A DNA stretch of 64,000 nt from Kitasatospora sp. GP82 (GCF_029892105.1 NZ_JARZAJ010000003.1:248001-312000), one strand, 5' to 3'. Counted from the first letter of the stretch, positions 34,838 through 44,987 are shown. Notes: a model not told the origin generated them from the letters alone. Numbers and translations: made by a program.

Positions 34838-37146
34838 CCGCGCGCGTGCAGGACCGCGCGCTCGTCACCACCGACCTGGCGGTCGGCGGAATGACCTGCG
34901 CCGCCTGCGTGTCACGGGTCGAGAAGCGGCTGGCACGGCTCGACGGTGTGAGCGCGGGCGTCAACCTGGCGACCGGCCGCGCCCGGGTGGTGCACCCGGC
35001 TCAGGTGTCGGCGGCCGATCTGGTGGCGGCGGTCGAGCGCGCCGGGTACACCGCCGAGCCGGTGGCCCACGGTGGCCGGACCGCGTCCACACCCGCCGAA
35101 CCTCCCGAGGACTGGCCGCGCCTGGCGGTGACGGCGCTTCTCGCCGTCCTGGTGATCGTGCTGTCGATGGTGCCCTCGCTGCAGTTCCGCGCATGGCAGT
35201 GGGTCTGCTTCGGGCTTGCGGTACCGGTGGTGAGCTGGGGCTCGTACGGCTTCCACCGCCGGACCTGGCAGGGGCTCCGGCATGCCACCGCCACCATGGA
35301 CACCCTGGTGAGCCTGGGTATCGTCGCCTCCTTCGGCTGGTCGGCGTACGCCCTGTTCCTCGGTGGCGCGGGCGAGTTGGGCATGCGGATGCCGTTCTCG
35401 CCGACCGCCGACGGCGGTACGGCGCACGTCTATCTGGAGGCGGCGGTCGGCGTCCCGCTCTTCGTCCTGTGCGGGCGGACACTGGAGGGCCGGGTACGGC
35501 GGCGCAGCGGGTCCGCGCTGCGGGCACTGGCCCGGCTCGGGGCGAAGGAGGTCTGCATCCGGGAGGCGGGCGCTGAGCGGCTGATCCCGATCGAACAGCT
35601 GCTGCCCGGGCAGGAGTTCGTGGTCCGGCCGGGCGAGAAGGTGGCCACCGACGGAGTGGTGGCCGAGGGCGGCTCGGCGCTGGATCTGAGCCTGCTGACC
35701 GGGGAGAGCGTGCCGGTGGAGGTCGGCCCTGGCGACCGGGTCGCCGGGGCCACCGTGAACGTCGGCGGCGTACTGGTGGTACGGGCCACGGCGGTCGGCG
35801 CGGACACCCAACTCGCCCGGATCACCGCCCTGGTGGCCGACGCCCAGACCGGCAAGGCCAGGTCTGGGCGACTGGCGGACGCCGTCGCGGGGGTGTTCGT
35901 GCCCTGCGTGCTGACGGTGGCGGTGTGCGTGCTGGGCTTCTGGCTGGGAGCGGGAGCCGACTCGCAGGCGGCGGTCACCGCCGCAGTGGCGGTGCTGGTG
36001 GTCGCCTGCCCGTGCGCGCTCGGCCTCGCCACCCCGACGGCGCTGCTCGCGGCGACCGGTCGGGGCGCCGAGCTGGGCGTCCTGGTCCGGGGGCCCGAGG
36101 TCCTGGAGAGTCTGCGCCGGATCGACACCGTCGTCCTCGACAAGACCGGCACCCTGACCAGCGGTCATATGCAGCTGGCCGAGACCGTCACGGCCCCGGG
36201 CGGTGAGTCGGCGGACGAGGTGCTGCGCCTGGCCGGAGCCGTCGAGCACCACTCGGAGCATCCCATCGGCCGGGCCGTCGCGGCGGCGGCCCGGCAGCGC
36301 TGCGGCCTGGAGCTGCCGAAGGTGTCCGACTTCGCCGCCACTCCGGGCGTCGGCGTACAGGGGACCGTCGAGGGCCGGTCGGTGCGGATCGGCCGACCGG
36401 GCGGACCGTCGGACCTGGCCCGGCCCCTGCGCGATGCCCTGGGGCGCGCGGAGTCCGCGGGCCGCACCGCCGTGGTGGTCGAGCTGGACGGGAGCCCGGC
36501 GGCGGTCCTCGCGGTCGGCGACACCCTGCGGCCCGGCAGCTACCGGGCGGTGCACCGACTGCGCGGGATGGGCCTGGAGACCGTCCTGCTGACCGGCGAC
36601 GGACCCGGCGCGGCCCGGGCCGCCGCCGAACAGCTGGGCATCAGCGAGGTGCACGCCTCGGCCTCGCCGGACCGCAAGGCGGAGGTGGTCGCGGAGCTGC
36701 GTGCGGCCGGCCGGACCACGGCGGTGGTCGGCGACGGCGTCAACGACGCGGTCGCCCTGGCCTCGGCGGACCTCGGCATCGCCCTCGGGTCCGGCACCGA
36801 CGCCGCGATCGGCGCGGCCGGGCTGACCCTGGTGCGCGGCGACATCGAGGCCGTGATCGACGCGGTACGCCTCGCGCGGCGAACACTGACCACGATCCGC
36901 GTCAACCTGCTGTGGGCCTTCGGCTACAACCTCGTCCTCGTCCCGCTCGCGGCCGTGGGTCTGCTCAACCCGATGCTCGCGGCCGTCGCCATGTCGGCCA
37001 GCTCACTGCTGGTGGTCGGCAACAGCCTGCGACTGCGCACTTGGCAGCCCGCCCCCAACCGGGTGAGCACCCCGCACCGGGCAGACACGACGGCCCGGCC
37101 GAGCACGGCGAACCGGCCGAGCGCGACGGACAGGGGGCCGCGATGA
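34834..37146 (+). CDS. copA: Copper-exporting P1B-type ATPase
   Basis: A 770-residue heavy-metal P-type ATPase. One N-terminal HMA domain carries GMTCAAC (about residue 21-27); then come TM helices, the actuator motif LTGES, TM6 with CPC at 392-394 ([17 protein letters not shown]), the phosphorylation motif DKTGT at 436, the HP motif [11 protein letters not shown] and the hinge [16 protein letters not shown]. The CPC motif and HMA type indicate Cu(I) export across the plasma membrane. The GTG start overlaps the preceding small gene. It is followed immediately by a PCu(A)C-like gene. Confidence 0.93.
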   Translation: MTARVQDRALVTTDLAVGGMTCAACVSRVEKRLARLDGVSAGVNLATGRARVVHPAQVSAADLVAAVERAGYTAEPVAHGGRTASTPAEPPEDWPRLAVTALLAVLVIVLSMVPSLQFRAWQWVCFGLAVPVVSWGSYGFHRRTWQGLRHATATMDTLVSLGIVASFGWSAYALFLGGAGELGMRMPFSPTADGGTAHVYLEAAVGVPLFVLCGRTLEGRVRRRSGSALRALARLGAKEVCIREAGAERLIPIEQLLPGQEFVVRPGEKVATDGVVAEGGSALDLSLLTGESVPVEVGPGDRVAGATVNVGGVLVVRATAVGADTQLARITALVADAQTGKARSGRLADAVAGVFVPCVLTVAVCVLGFWLGAGADSQAAVTAAVAVLVVACPCALGLATPTALLAATGRGAELGVLVRGPEVLESLRRIDTVVLDKTGTLTSGHMQLAETVTAPGGESADEVLRLAGAVEHHSEHPIGRAVAAAARQRCGLELPKVSDFAATPGVGVQGTVEGRSVRIGRPGGPSDLARPLRDALGRAESAGRTAVVVELDGSPAAVLAVGDTLRPGSYRAVHRLRGMGLETVLLTGDGPGAARAAAEQLGISEVHASASPDRKAEVVAELRAAGRTTAVVGDGVNDAVALASADLGIALGSGTDAAIGAAGLTLVRGDIEAVIDAVRLARRTLTTIRVNLLWAFGYNLVLVPLAAVGLLNPMLAAVAMSASSLLVVGNSLRLRTWQPAPNRVSTPHRADTTARPSTANRPSATDRGPR

Positions 37147-37661
37147 ACCGGGCCGCCCTTCCGCCCCTTGCCGCCGCAGCGGCGGCGCTGACCCTGCTGT
37201 CCGGCTGGACGGCGGTCGGCGGCGCGGGCCGGGCGCGTCCGGTCCAGGCCGAGCAGGGCTGGATCCTCGTCCCGGCGGGCGCCGCCCCGGCCGCGGCCTT
37301 CTTCACCATCCGCAACCCCGGCGACGTGCCCGACGAACTGGTGGGCGCCGACTGGGACCTGCCGGGGCACGTCGCGCTGAAGGAGCACCGGCACCTCGGC
37401 GCCACCGGAACCTGGGCCCTCGCCCCGGCCCTGACCGTCCCCGCCCGGGGCGAGCTGGCGATGTCACCGGAGGGCGCGGACATCCTGGTCTCCGAGCCGC
37501 CACCGCTGCACGTCGGCCAGTCGGTGGAGTTCACCCTCCGCTTCCGCCGCAGTCCCGAACTCCGCGTCCGTGCCCAGGCCGTACCGCCCGGCGGACTCTC
37601 GGCCGTCCTGGCCTCCACCGCGGCCTCCACCGCGAGAGAACCTTCCCGGGCGACGAACTGA
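37143..37661 (+). CDS. PCu(A)C-like copper chaperone with incomplete metal site
   Basis: A 172-residue exported protein: signal peptide ([20 protein letters not shown]), then a cupredoxin-like PCu(A)C domain ([40 protein letters not shown]). The classical ligand set H-M-x10-M-x21-H-x-M is not complete: KEHRHLG replaces the first pair, and ADIL stands where HLML usually occurs. The ATG overlaps the copA stop (ATGA). It probably binds copper weakly or via other His residues on the outer side of the membrane. Confidence 0.7.
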   Translation: MNRAALPPLAAAAAALTLLSGWTAVGGAGRARPVQAEQGWILVPAGAAPAAAFFTIRNPGDVPDELVGADWDLPGHVALKEHRHLGATGTWALAPALTVPARGELAMSPEGADILVSEPPPLHVGQSVEFTLRFRRSPELRVRAQAVPPGGLSAVLASTAASTAREPSRATN

Positions 37662-37700
37662 ACGGCCCTTGGGGGCGACCGCCCGGCTGGGCCGCCGGCT

Positions 37701-37904
37701 TCAGCGCCTGGACGTCGCGCGGCCCAGCCGGACGAAGGTGATCGCGGCCTGTACGGCGAGTGCCATCGGCACGGAGGCCAGGAACGCCGCGGACACACTG
37801 CCGCTCCCGGCCAGGCGGTAGGAGAGCGGAACGGCCAGCAGGACGGGGATGGCCGAGGCGAGGGCGATACGGACACGGGTTCGACGGCTGTGCCCATCGG
37901 CGGA
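37701..37904 (-). pseudogene. Start-less hydrophobic ORF in frame after the DUF2809 stop
   Basis: Directly after the TGA of the upstream gene (37905-37907) the same frame continues for 67 codons with strong GC3 bias and two hydrophobic segments (IALASAIPVLLAVPLSYRLA, AAFLASVPMALAVQAAITFV) to a TGA at 37701. No ATG, GTG or TTG lies ahead of the first hydrophobic segment. It looks like a small membrane gene that lost its start, or a C-terminal extension cut off by a nonsense codon. Confidence 0.5.
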
Positions 37905-38309
37905 TCAGCGCGCGGCTGCCCCGCGGGCACTCGCCGCACGGTGGACGAGCCAGCCGCCCGCGGCACCCACGACGTACCAGAAGAGGTCGGGTGCGTTGAA
38001 GGTGGTGCCCAGCACCAGACGGGCGACGACGCTCCGCTGCGACAGCTCCGCGGGCACCCCGCTGAGCTGCACGAACTCGACCACCCAGCTGATCGCCAGG
38101 GCGACCCCTGCCGCCTTCACCGGCCTCGTCCGGGGCGCGAGCGCAACGACCAGCGTGTAGACCAGGACGGTGTAGAGCGCGTCCCCCGCGACCTTGGAGA
38201 CCTCTCCCCCGGCTCCGGCCCTGATCCCCAGCCCCGCGGCTACCGTCAACACGGCCGCCCCGGCTGCCGTCAGACGGGTCCGCAGCAGTCTGCCGTGACG
38301 ATCACTCAT
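37905..38309 (-). CDS. DUF2809-like membrane protein
   Basis: A 134-residue protein with about four hydrophobic segments (LTAAGAAVLTVAAGLGIRAG, DALYTVLVYTLVVALAP, ALAISWVVEFVQLSGVPAEL, FWYVVGAAGGWLVHRAA). The pattern YTVLVY followed by EFVQLS and LG-TTFNAPDLFWY is that of DUF2809 proteins, of unknown function. The ATG at 38309 has AGGGTG upstream. The same frame remains open beyond its stop. Confidence 0.7.
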   Translation of the reverse strand: MSDRHGRLLRTRLTAAGAAVLTVAAGLGIRAGAGGEVSKVAGDALYTVLVYTLVVALAPRTRPVKAAGVALAISWVVEFVQLSGVPAELSQRSVVARLVLGTTFNAPDLFWYVVGAAGGWLVHRAASARGAAAR

Positions 38310-38535
38310 GCCCCACACCCTATGGGCCGCCCACCGCGACCGTGCGCTCCGGGTCCGGAGCACTCGAAGCACCCGAAGCGCCGCCCGACGATCATGTACG
38401 TCTTGAGATGTACCCGGGCTGCATCGCGCGTCGCACCGGCGCGCCGAAGGGATCGTCCCGGCGGTGCTCGTTCCGGCGGTATTAGGAAAATAGCGTTGGA
38501 CTGCACCCGACAGTCCCTCCCCCGAGGACACCACC

Positions 38536-39486
38536 ATGATCGAAGCCGTTGGCCTGACCAAACGCTACGGCCCCAAAACCGCCGTCCACGACCTGAGCTT
38601 CACCGTCCGCCCCGGTATCGTCACCGGATTTCTCGGCCCCAACGGCGCCGGGAAGTCCACCACCATGCGGATGCTGCTCGGTCTGGACACCCCTAGCTCC
38701 GGCCACGCCACCCTGAACGGCCGCCGGTACGCCGATCACGCAGCCCCGCTGCGCGAGGTCGGCGCCATGCTGGAGGCCCGCGCCGTCCACACCGGCCGCA
38801 GCGCCTTCAACCACCTGCTCGCCCTTGCCGCGACCCACGGCATCCCCCGCCGCCGGGTCGAGGAGGTGGTCGACCTGGTCGGCCTGCGCCAGGTCGCCCG
38901 CAAGCGGGCCGGCGGCTTCTCCCTCGGCATGGGCCAGCGCCTGGGCATCGCCTCCGCGCTGCTCGGCGACCCTGCGACCCTGATCCTCGACGAGCCCGTC
39001 AACGGGCTCGACCCCGAGGGCATCCTGTGGATCCGCAACCTGCTCAAGTCCCTTGCCGCCGAGGGCCGCACGGTACTCGTCTCCTCGCACCTGATGAGCG
39101 AGATGGCCCTCACCGCCGAGCACCTGATCGTGATCGGCCGGGGCCGGCTGATCGCCGACACCTCGGTCGAGGAGTTCACCCGCCAGGCGTCCAGCGGCAA
39201 GGTCCATGTCCGCACCCCCGATGCGGACCGCCTGGCCAAGCTGCTGCGCGAGCTGCCGGACGTCGAGGTCGAGTCGGCCGACGGCGAGGACGGCCAGGTG
39301 CTGGAGGTGTCCGGCGCGGAGAGCGAGCAGATCGGTCGGCTCGCCGCCGAGCACGCACTGGTGCTCTTCGAACTGACGCCGCAGCAGGCGTCGTTGGAGG
39401 AGGCTTTCATGGAGCTGACCCGGGACGCCGTGGAGTACGAGGCCATCGTCAGCCCCACCACTTCGGTCGAGGAGGCCGCAGCATGA
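38536..39486 (+). CDS. ABC transporter ATP-binding protein
   Basis: A 316-residue ABC ATPase of the drug/Nat-type exporter group. Walker A is GPNGAGKST (about residue 34), the signature is FSLGMGQRLG, Walker B is LILDEPVNG with the following D-loop LDPEG, and the switch His is in VSSHLM. A C-terminal 90-residue extension ends ASLEEAFMELTRDAVEY, as in NatA/BcrA-like exporters. Its stop overlaps the permease start (ATGA). The two-component system downstream is likely part of the same transcript. Confidence 0.92.
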   Translation: MIEAVGLTKRYGPKTAVHDLSFTVRPGIVTGFLGPNGAGKSTTMRMLLGLDTPSSGHATLNGRRYADHAAPLREVGAMLEARAVHTGRSAFNHLLALAATHGIPRRRVEEVVDLVGLRQVARKRAGGFSLGMGQRLGIASALLGDPATLILDEPVNGLDPEGILWIRNLLKSLAAEGRTVLVSSHLMSEMALTAEHLIVIGRGRLIADTSVEEFTRQASSGKVHVRTPDADRLAKLLRELPDVEVESADGEDGQVLEVSGAESEQIGRLAAEHALVLFELTPQQASLEEAFMELTRDAVEYEAIVSPTTSVEEAAA

Positions 39487-40307
39487 GTACGGCCACCGCG
39501 ACCGTGATCTCCACCCGGGCCGGCGAGGGCAGGGTGACCCTGCCCCGCGTGGTCAACTCGGAGTGGATCAAGTTCCGTTCACTGCGCTCCAGTTACTGGA
39601 CACTCGCCGCGACCGTGGTCCTCACCATCGGCTTCGGCGCACTGTTCTGCTGGGCCACCGTCAACCGCTGGGACCACCTGCCGCCCGACGAGCGGGCCCA
39701 CTTCACGCCCGTCGAGCACAGCCTGCGCGGCTACTTCCTGGCCCAGATGGCGATCGGCGTCCTCGGCGTCCTGGTCGTCACCGGCGAGTACTCCACGGGC
39801 ATGATCCGCGCCTCGCTGTCCGCCGTGCCCCGGCGTCTGCCGGTGCTGTGGGCCAAGACCGCCGTGTTCGGCGCGATCACCTGGGTGGTCGCCACGGTCT
39901 CCTGCGTCGTCGCGTTCTTCCTCGGCCAGGCCATCCTGGCGGGCAAGCACCTGGACACCACGATCTCGGCGCCCGGTGTCACCCGCGTCGTCCTCGGCAT
40001 GGGCCTCTACCTGACCGCCGTCGGCCTGCTCGCCGTCGGCATCGGCACCCTGATCCGCAACACCGCGGGCGGCATCGCCGCCGTCTTCGGCACGCTGCTG
40101 GTCCTGCCGCTGCTCGCCGAGGCCCTGCCCAGCTCCTGGCAGGACAACATCGTCCCGTACCTGCCCGGCAACGCGGGCCAGGCGCTCGCCACCCTGCACC
40201 AGGGCCCGCACGACCTCGCCCCCTGGACGGGCTTCGGCGTGCTGTGCCTGTACGTCGTGGCGGCCCTGATCGGCGCGGCCGTCGTCCTCAAGCGGCGCGA
40301 CGCGTGA
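39483..40307 (+). CDS. ABC-2 type permease
   Basis: A 274-residue permease with six hydrophobic segments. It begins with a short cytoplasmic stretch (VVNSEWIKFRSLRSSYWTLA) typical of ABC-2 exporters, followed by YFLAQMAIGVLGVLVVTGEY, and closes with LYVVAALIGAAVVLKRRDA. It is translationally coupled to its ATPase. Such pairs export antibiotics, peptides or lipids, or confer resistance to cell-envelope agents; the substrate is unknown. Confidence 0.88.
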   Translation: MSTATATVISTRAGEGRVTLPRVVNSEWIKFRSLRSSYWTLAATVVLTIGFGALFCWATVNRWDHLPPDERAHFTPVEHSLRGYFLAQMAIGVLGVLVVTGEYSTGMIRASLSAVPRRLPVLWAKTAVFGAITWVVATVSCVVAFFLGQAILAGKHLDTTISAPGVTRVVLGMGLYLTAVGLLAVGIGTLIRNTAGGIAAVFGTLLVLPLLAEALPSSWQDNIVPYLPGNAGQALATLHQGPHDLAPWTGFGVLCLYVVAALIGAAVVLKRRDA

Positions 40308-40341
40308 CGGGCACACCCGAGCCCTGGGAGAGAATGGTCCG

Positions 40342-41637
40342 ATGACCGGTCTCGACCAGACCTCCTCCGCAGCCCCTGGGCAGCGCCGCACCGGCGCCGC
40401 CCAGGGGCTCGCCGAGCTGCTGGGCCGGCTGCGGGTACGGATACTCACCGAGCGCTACCCCACCCTGGTCGACTTCGGCTGCGCCGTCGCGCTGCTGCTG
40501 GTCACCTCCGTGCCCCGCCACCAGTCCCTGTACGAGCACCCCTGGCTCTCGGTCCTGCAGCTCGGCCTGATCCTGCCGATGACCTTCCGCCGCAGAGCAC
40601 CGTTCGCGGTCTTCGGTGTCACCGCGGTCGTCGCCTTCGTGCAGTGGCTCACCACCAGAGGCATGCCCGCCGATGTCGTCGTCCTGTTCGCGCTCTACAC
40701 CGTGGCGGCGCACTGCAGTCGGCGGCGGACCATGGCCGCGTACGCGGTCGCCGAGCTCGGCGTCGTCCTGGCCGTCCTGCGCTGGACGCCGGACGGCGAG
40801 CACAGCGGCCTGCTCGCCACCGTCGTCAGGGTCTTCATCCTGCTCTCCGGCACCGTCACCGCCGCCGCCGTGCTCGGCCTCAACGTCCGGGCCAGGCGCG
40901 CCCAGCTGGCCGCGCTGCAACAGCGCGCCCACGACCTCGAACGGCAGCGCGACCAGCAGTCGGCGCTCGCGGTGGCCGAGGAACGCTCCCGGATCGCCCG
41001 CGAGATGCACGACATCGTCACCCACAACCTCTCCGTGATGGTCGCCCTCGCCGACGGCGCCGTCTACGCCAACGCCCACGCGCCCGAGAAGGCCACCGCC
41101 GCGATGCGGCAGTCCGCCGAGACCGGCCGCCGCGCCCTCACCGACATGCGCCGCTTCCTCGGTGTCCTGCGCGCGGACGAACCGGACGCGCTGCGCCACC
41201 CCCAGCCCGGGATCGCCCAGCTCGCGGCACTGGCCGAGCAGGTCAGAGCCGCCGGCCTGGCCACCGACCTAGACCTCGACGGGGATCACTCGGCGGTGTC
41301 CGCGGGCGCGCAGCTCACCGTCTACCGCCTGGTCCAGGAGTCGCTGACCAACACCCTCAAGCACACCGCCCCGGGCGCCAGGGCGCGGGTCCGGGTGGTC
41401 TGCGGCCCGTCCACCGTCACCATGGAGGTCTGCGACGACGGCCGTCCGGTGCGGCGGGCGGAGAGCTCCGTCAGCCATACCGGCCACATCGGTCACCTCG
41501 GCCAGGGGCTGGCCGGGATGCGTTCGCGCGCCGCGGCGTACGGTGGCGAACTGTCGGCAGGCCCGCTGCCCCACGGCGGCTGGCGGGTGGCCGCGACCCT
41601 CTCCCTCGACGACCCGCAGGAGCTGCAGACCCCATGA
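40342..41637 (+). CDS. NarL-type sensor histidine kinase
   Basis: A 431-residue membrane kinase. About four TM helices fill residues 30-165 and there is no obvious extracytoplasmic sensor. The HisKA_3 dimerisation box ERSRIAREMHDIVTHNLSVM holds the phospho-acceptor His223, and the ATPase domain ends with GQGLAGMRSRAAAYGG. GGGAGAGA lies about 10 bases before the ATG. It sits 34 bases behind the ABC exporter and overlaps its response regulator by four bases, so the kinase probably senses an envelope signal connected with that exporter. Confidence 0.92.
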   Translation: MTGLDQTSSAAPGQRRTGAAQGLAELLGRLRVRILTERYPTLVDFGCAVALLLVTSVPRHQSLYEHPWLSVLQLGLILPMTFRRRAPFAVFGVTAVVAFVQWLTTRGMPADVVVLFALYTVAAHCSRRRTMAAYAVAELGVVLAVLRWTPDGEHSGLLATVVRVFILLSGTVTAAAVLGLNVRARRAQLAALQQRAHDLERQRDQQSALAVAEERSRIAREMHDIVTHNLSVMVALADGAVYANAHAPEKATAAMRQSAETGRRALTDMRRFLGVLRADEPDALRHPQPGIAQLAALAEQVRAAGLATDLDLDGDHSAVSAGAQLTVYRLVQESLTNTLKHTAPGARARVRVVCGPSTVTMEVCDDGRPVRRAESSVSHTGHIGHLGQGLAGMRSRAAAYGGELSAGPLPHGGWRVAATLSLDDPQELQTP

Positions 41638-42302
41638 CCATCCGAGTCCTGCTGGTCGACGACCAGCCGCTGCTGCGCGTCGCGTTCTCCCTCGTCCTGG
41701 GCTCCCAGCCGGACATGGAGGTGGCCGGCGAGGCCGAGGACGGCGCGGAGGCCGTCCGGCTGGTTGCCGAGCAGCAGGTCGACGTGGTGCTGATGGACGT
41801 CCGGATGCCCGTCATGGACGGGATCGAGGCCACCAGCCGGATCGTCGCCGCCAATCCCGAGACCAAGGTCCTGATCCTCACCACCTTCGACCTCGACGAG
41901 TACGCCTTCGCCGGCCTGCGCGCCGGGGCCTCGGGCTTCCTGCTCAAGAACGCCCAGCCGCACGAACTGCTCGCCGCCATTCGCTGCGTCGCCGCCGGTG
42001 ATGCCGTGGTCGCACCGCGGATCACCCGCCGCCTGCTGGACACCTTCGCCTCCCAGCTGCCCACCGACGGCGGCAGCGCGGCCCGCGCCGAGGAGGTGGT
42101 CGCGGCACTGACGGCACGCGAGCGCAGTGTGCTGGTCCTGCTCGCCCGCGGCCTGTCCAACGCCGAGATCGCGAGCGAGCTGAGCCTCGCCGAGGCCACC
42201 GTGAAGACACACGTCAGCCGCATCCTGCTGAAACTCGGCCTACGCGATCGCGTCCAGGCCGTGGTCTTCGCCTACGAGAACCGCCTCGTCCTCCCGGCCT
42301 GA
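41634..42302 (+). CDS. NarL/FixJ-family response regulator
   Basis: A 222-residue response regulator. The receiver has the acidic pair in LLVDDQPLLR, phospho-acceptor Asp55 in VLMDVRMP, and Lys in GFLLKNAQP. A LuxR-type helix-turn-helix follows at about 158-215 (LTARERSVLVLLARGLSNAE, LSLAEATVKTHVSRILLKLG). It overlaps the kinase stop by four bases. It likely activates the upstream ABC exporter operon. Confidence 0.93.
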   Translation: MTIRVLLVDDQPLLRVAFSLVLGSQPDMEVAGEAEDGAEAVRLVAEQQVDVVLMDVRMPVMDGIEATSRIVAANPETKVLILTTFDLDEYAFAGLRAGASGFLLKNAQPHELLAAIRCVAAGDAVVAPRITRRLLDTFASQLPTDGGSAARAEEVVAALTARERSVLVLLARGLSNAEIASELSLAEATVKTHVSRILLKLGLRDRVQAVVFAYENRLVLPA

Positions 42303-42335
42303 CCTTCCCCGCGCCCGTAAAACCCTCCCCGCGCG

Positions 42336-42364
42336 CCCCCACTGAAGATGGGCTTCAGTTGGGG
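42336..42364. terminator. Bidirectional terminator between convergent operons
   Basis: A 12-base stem with one mismatch (CCCCCACTGAAG with CTTCAGTTGGGG) and a 5-base loop. It begins 34 bases after the response regulator stop and overlaps the stop codon of the minus-strand ATPase gene, so it can end both transcripts. Confidence 0.7.
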
Positions 42365-43401
42365 TTGCCGGGCTCGTCCACCGGGTGGGCCTGGCCGTGG
42401 ACCCGGATGAACGCCTCGTCGGCGGGCCAGGGTTCGTCGGCGTAGGCGATCAGGCTGGTGGGCAGTGTGTCCTGCCCCTGTGGCTGCAACTCGATCCGGT
42501 GCTCGTGGCCGCGGAACTGGGACTGCCGCACCAGAGCACGGACCGCCCCGGGCGCAGGCTCGGCCGTGAGCCTGAGCTGACGCGGCCTCAGCACCACCAG
42601 TCCGCGACGGGCGCCGCCCGCGTCCGAGGTCAGCGGGAGACTGCCGAAGGCAGTGTCGGCCTTCGACCCGTCCAGCTGGGCGGGCACCAGGTTGGCCTCG
42701 CCGAGGAGTCGGGCGACCTTGGCATCGGCGGGCGCATGGTAGAGGTCCTGCGGCGAGGCCTGCTGCGCGATCCTCCCGGCGCGCATCACCGCGATCGTGT
42801 CGGCGAAGGACAGCGCCTCCTCCTGGTCGTGGGTGACCAGGATCGCGGTGGCTCCGGCTCGCCGCAGGGTGGCGGCGAGCTCGGCCCGCAGCTCGGTCCG
42901 CAGCGCCGCGTCCAGGGCGGCGAACGGCTCGTCCAGCAGCAGGAGTTCGGGCTCGGTCGCGAGTGCGCGGGCGAGCGCGACGCGCTGCTGCTGGCCGCCG
43001 GAGAGCTGGTGCGGATGGCGTCCCTGGAGGCCGTCGAGGCCCACCAGGGCGAGGAGTTCGGCGACCCTCTCGCTGCGGCGGCCGCGCGGGAGGCCGAAAC
43101 CGATGTTGCCCGCGACGGTGAGGTGCGGGAAGAGCGCACCGTCCTGGGGCACATAGCCGATCCGCCGCCGCTCGGCGGGCAGTCGCTGGCGGCCGTCGTC
43201 CAACAACCGTTCACCGAGGGCGACTCGGCCTCCCGTGGCGGGGTGGAATCCGGCGATGACCCGCAGCAGGGTGCTCTTGCCGCACCCCGAAGGGCCGAGG
43301 ACGCAGGCCAGTGCGCCGTCGGCCACATCGAGCTCGACTCCGGTCAGGATCTCTGTACGGCCGTGCGCGGCATGGAGGCCGGTGATCGACAGCCCGCTCA
43401 T
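42355..43401 (-). CDS. Ferric-iron ABC transporter ATPase
   Basis: A 348-residue FbpC/PotA-type ATPase. Walker A is GPSGCGKST, signature LSGGQQQRVALARAL, Walker B LLLLDEPFAALD, switch His VTHDQEEAL; after residue 240 a TOBE-like domain follows (LVVLRPRQLRLTAEP). The ATG at 43401 has GGAG upstream and overlaps the permease stop. It powers import through the adjacent permease and lipoprotein. The C-terminus reads into the bidirectional terminator. Confidence 0.88.
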   Translation of the reverse strand: MSGLSITGLHAAHGRTEILTGVELDVADGALACVLGPSGCGKSTLLRVIAGFHPATGGRVALGERLLDDGRQRLPAERRRIGYVPQDGALFPHLTVAGNIGFGLPRGRRSERVAELLALVGLDGLQGRHPHQLSGGQQQRVALARALATEPELLLLDEPFAALDAALRTELRAELAATLRRAGATAILVTHDQEEALSFADTIAVMRAGRIAQQASPQDLYHAPADAKVARLLGEANLVPAQLDGSKADTAFGSLPLTSDAGGARRGLVVLRPRQLRLTAEPAPGAVRALVRQSQFRGHEHRIELQPQGQDTLPTSLIAYADEPWPADEAFIRVHGQAHPVDEPGNPN

Positions 43402-44987
43402 CTGTTCGTCTCCGTACGGGGGTTGGGGCCGAGCGTGCGGCGGGTGAGCAGCAGGACGGGCGGGACGGACATGGCGACCATCAGCGCCGCGTACGGTGCG
43501 GCCGCGCCGTACGCGAGGCCGCTGGTGTAGACCCAGAACTGGGTGGCCAGGGTCTGGGTGCCGGTCGGCCGGAGCAGCAGGGTGGCGGTCAGTTCGGTGC
43601 TGGCGGTGAGGGCGACCATCGCGGCGGCGGCCCCGAGTCCGGGCAGGACCAGCGGAAGGGTGACCCGCAGCAGCACGGCGAGCGGCCGGGTGCCGAGCGA
43701 GCGGGCCACCTCCTCGACGCCGGGCGGGACCTGGGCGAGTGCGGCGCGGACCGCCGTGAGCGCGAGCGGGAAGAAGAGGATCACGTACCCGGCGACCAGC
43801 AGCGGCGGCTGCTGGTACATCGGCTGGGCGTAGCGGATCGCGAAGTGGACCACCGAGAGGGCGACCGCGATGCCCGGCAGTGCCCGGGTGAGGTAGGCGG
43901 CGCGTTCGGCGGTCCGGGCCAGGCGGGTTGCGCGCCGCCAGGCGTACAGCGCCACGGGGACGGCGGCGGCCGTGGCGACCAGCGCGGCCGTGGCGGCGTA
44001 GCCGAGCGTGGTGAGCGCGGCGGAGAAGACGGAGGCGGACGGCAGGGTGGTGGAACTGCCGCGCACCAGCCAGTAGCCGAGGGCGTAGAGCGGGACACCG
44101 AGCGCGGTACCCACCAGCGCCGTCAGCGCGACGAGGACGGGCAGCCGCCAGAGCCCGAGCCGGACCGGGGCGGCCCGGCGCCCTGCGGTGCCCCGGCGGG
44201 CGACCCGGCCGCGGCGGCTCGTCCCCGCCTCCAGCAGCACCAGCAGCAGGGCGAGGGCCACCAGGACCAGGGTGAGCAGGGCTGCCGACGCGGCGTCGAA
44301 GCCCAGCTTGTACTGGGTGAAGATGGCGGTGGCGAAGGTGGTGAACCGCAGCATCGCGAAGGCGCCGTACTCGCCGAGCAGATAGAGCGAGACGAGCAGC
44401 GCACCGCCGGCCAGCGCGGTCCTGGTGAGCGGCAGGGTGACGCGCCACAGGGTGGCCAGCGGTCCTCGGCCCAGGCTGCGGGAGACCTCTTCGGCCGCGC
44501 TGTCGGCGCGCCGCAGGGTGGCGGCGACCGGCAGGAAGACCAGCGGGTAGAGCGAGCAGGTCATCACCAGCACCGCCCCCCAGTAGCCGCGCACCGAGGA
44601 GAAGAGCGACACCCAGGAGTAGCCGCGGACGAACTCCGGCACGGCCAGCGGGAGGGTGAGTGCGACCGTCCACCAGCGGCGGCCGGGGAGGTCGGTGCGC
44701 TCGACGAGGTAGGCCGCGCCGAAGCCGAGGACCGCGGTGGCGGCGGTCACGGCGGCTGCGAGGGTGGCGGTGTTCCAGAGCAGGGTGGCGATCAGTGGGC
44801 GGCCGAGCAGGCGCTGCGCCTGGTCCCAGCCGGACTGGGCGGCCTGGACGCCGACGAAGACCAGGGGCGAGGCCACCACGGCGACGACGGCGAAGGCGAG
44901 CAGCGGCAGGACCGGGAGCCGTCCTGCGGCCCGCCACCGCAGCAGCGGTGACCGGCCGGCAGGCAGGGTGCGGGCGGGTCCGGTCAC
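43398..44987 (-). CDS. Ferric-iron ABC transporter permease (two-domain)
   Basis: A 529-residue FbpB-type permease with about twelve TM helices and two EAA loops: EEVSRSLGRGPLATLWRVTL (about residue 166) and EEVARSLGTRPLAVLLRVTL (about 420). The two halves are homologous. The GTG start at 44987 overlaps the TGA of the binding-protein gene, and its stop overlaps the ATPase start, so the three genes form one coupled operon. Confidence 0.9.
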   Translation of the reverse strand: MTGPARTLPAGRSPLLRWRAAGRLPVLPLLAFAVVAVVASPLVFVGVQAAQSGWDQAQRLLGRPLIATLLWNTATLAAAVTAATAVLGFGAAYLVERTDLPGRRWWTVALTLPLAVPEFVRGYSWVSLFSSVRGYWGAVLVMTCSLYPLVFLPVAATLRRADSAAEEVSRSLGRGPLATLWRVTLPLTRTALAGGALLVSLYLLGEYGAFAMLRFTTFATAIFTQYKLGFDAASAALLTLVLVALALLLVLLEAGTSRRGRVARRGTAGRRAAPVRLGLWRLPVLVALTALVGTALGVPLYALGYWLVRGSSTTLPSASVFSAALTTLGYAATAALVATAAAVPVALYAWRRATRLARTAERAAYLTRALPGIAVALSVVHFAIRYAQPMYQQPPLLVAGYVILFFPLALTAVRAALAQVPPGVEEVARSLGTRPLAVLLRVTLPLVLPGLGAAAAMVALTASTELTATLLLRPTGTQTLATQFWVYTSGLAYGAAAPYAALMVAMSVPPVLLLTRRTLGPNPRTETNR

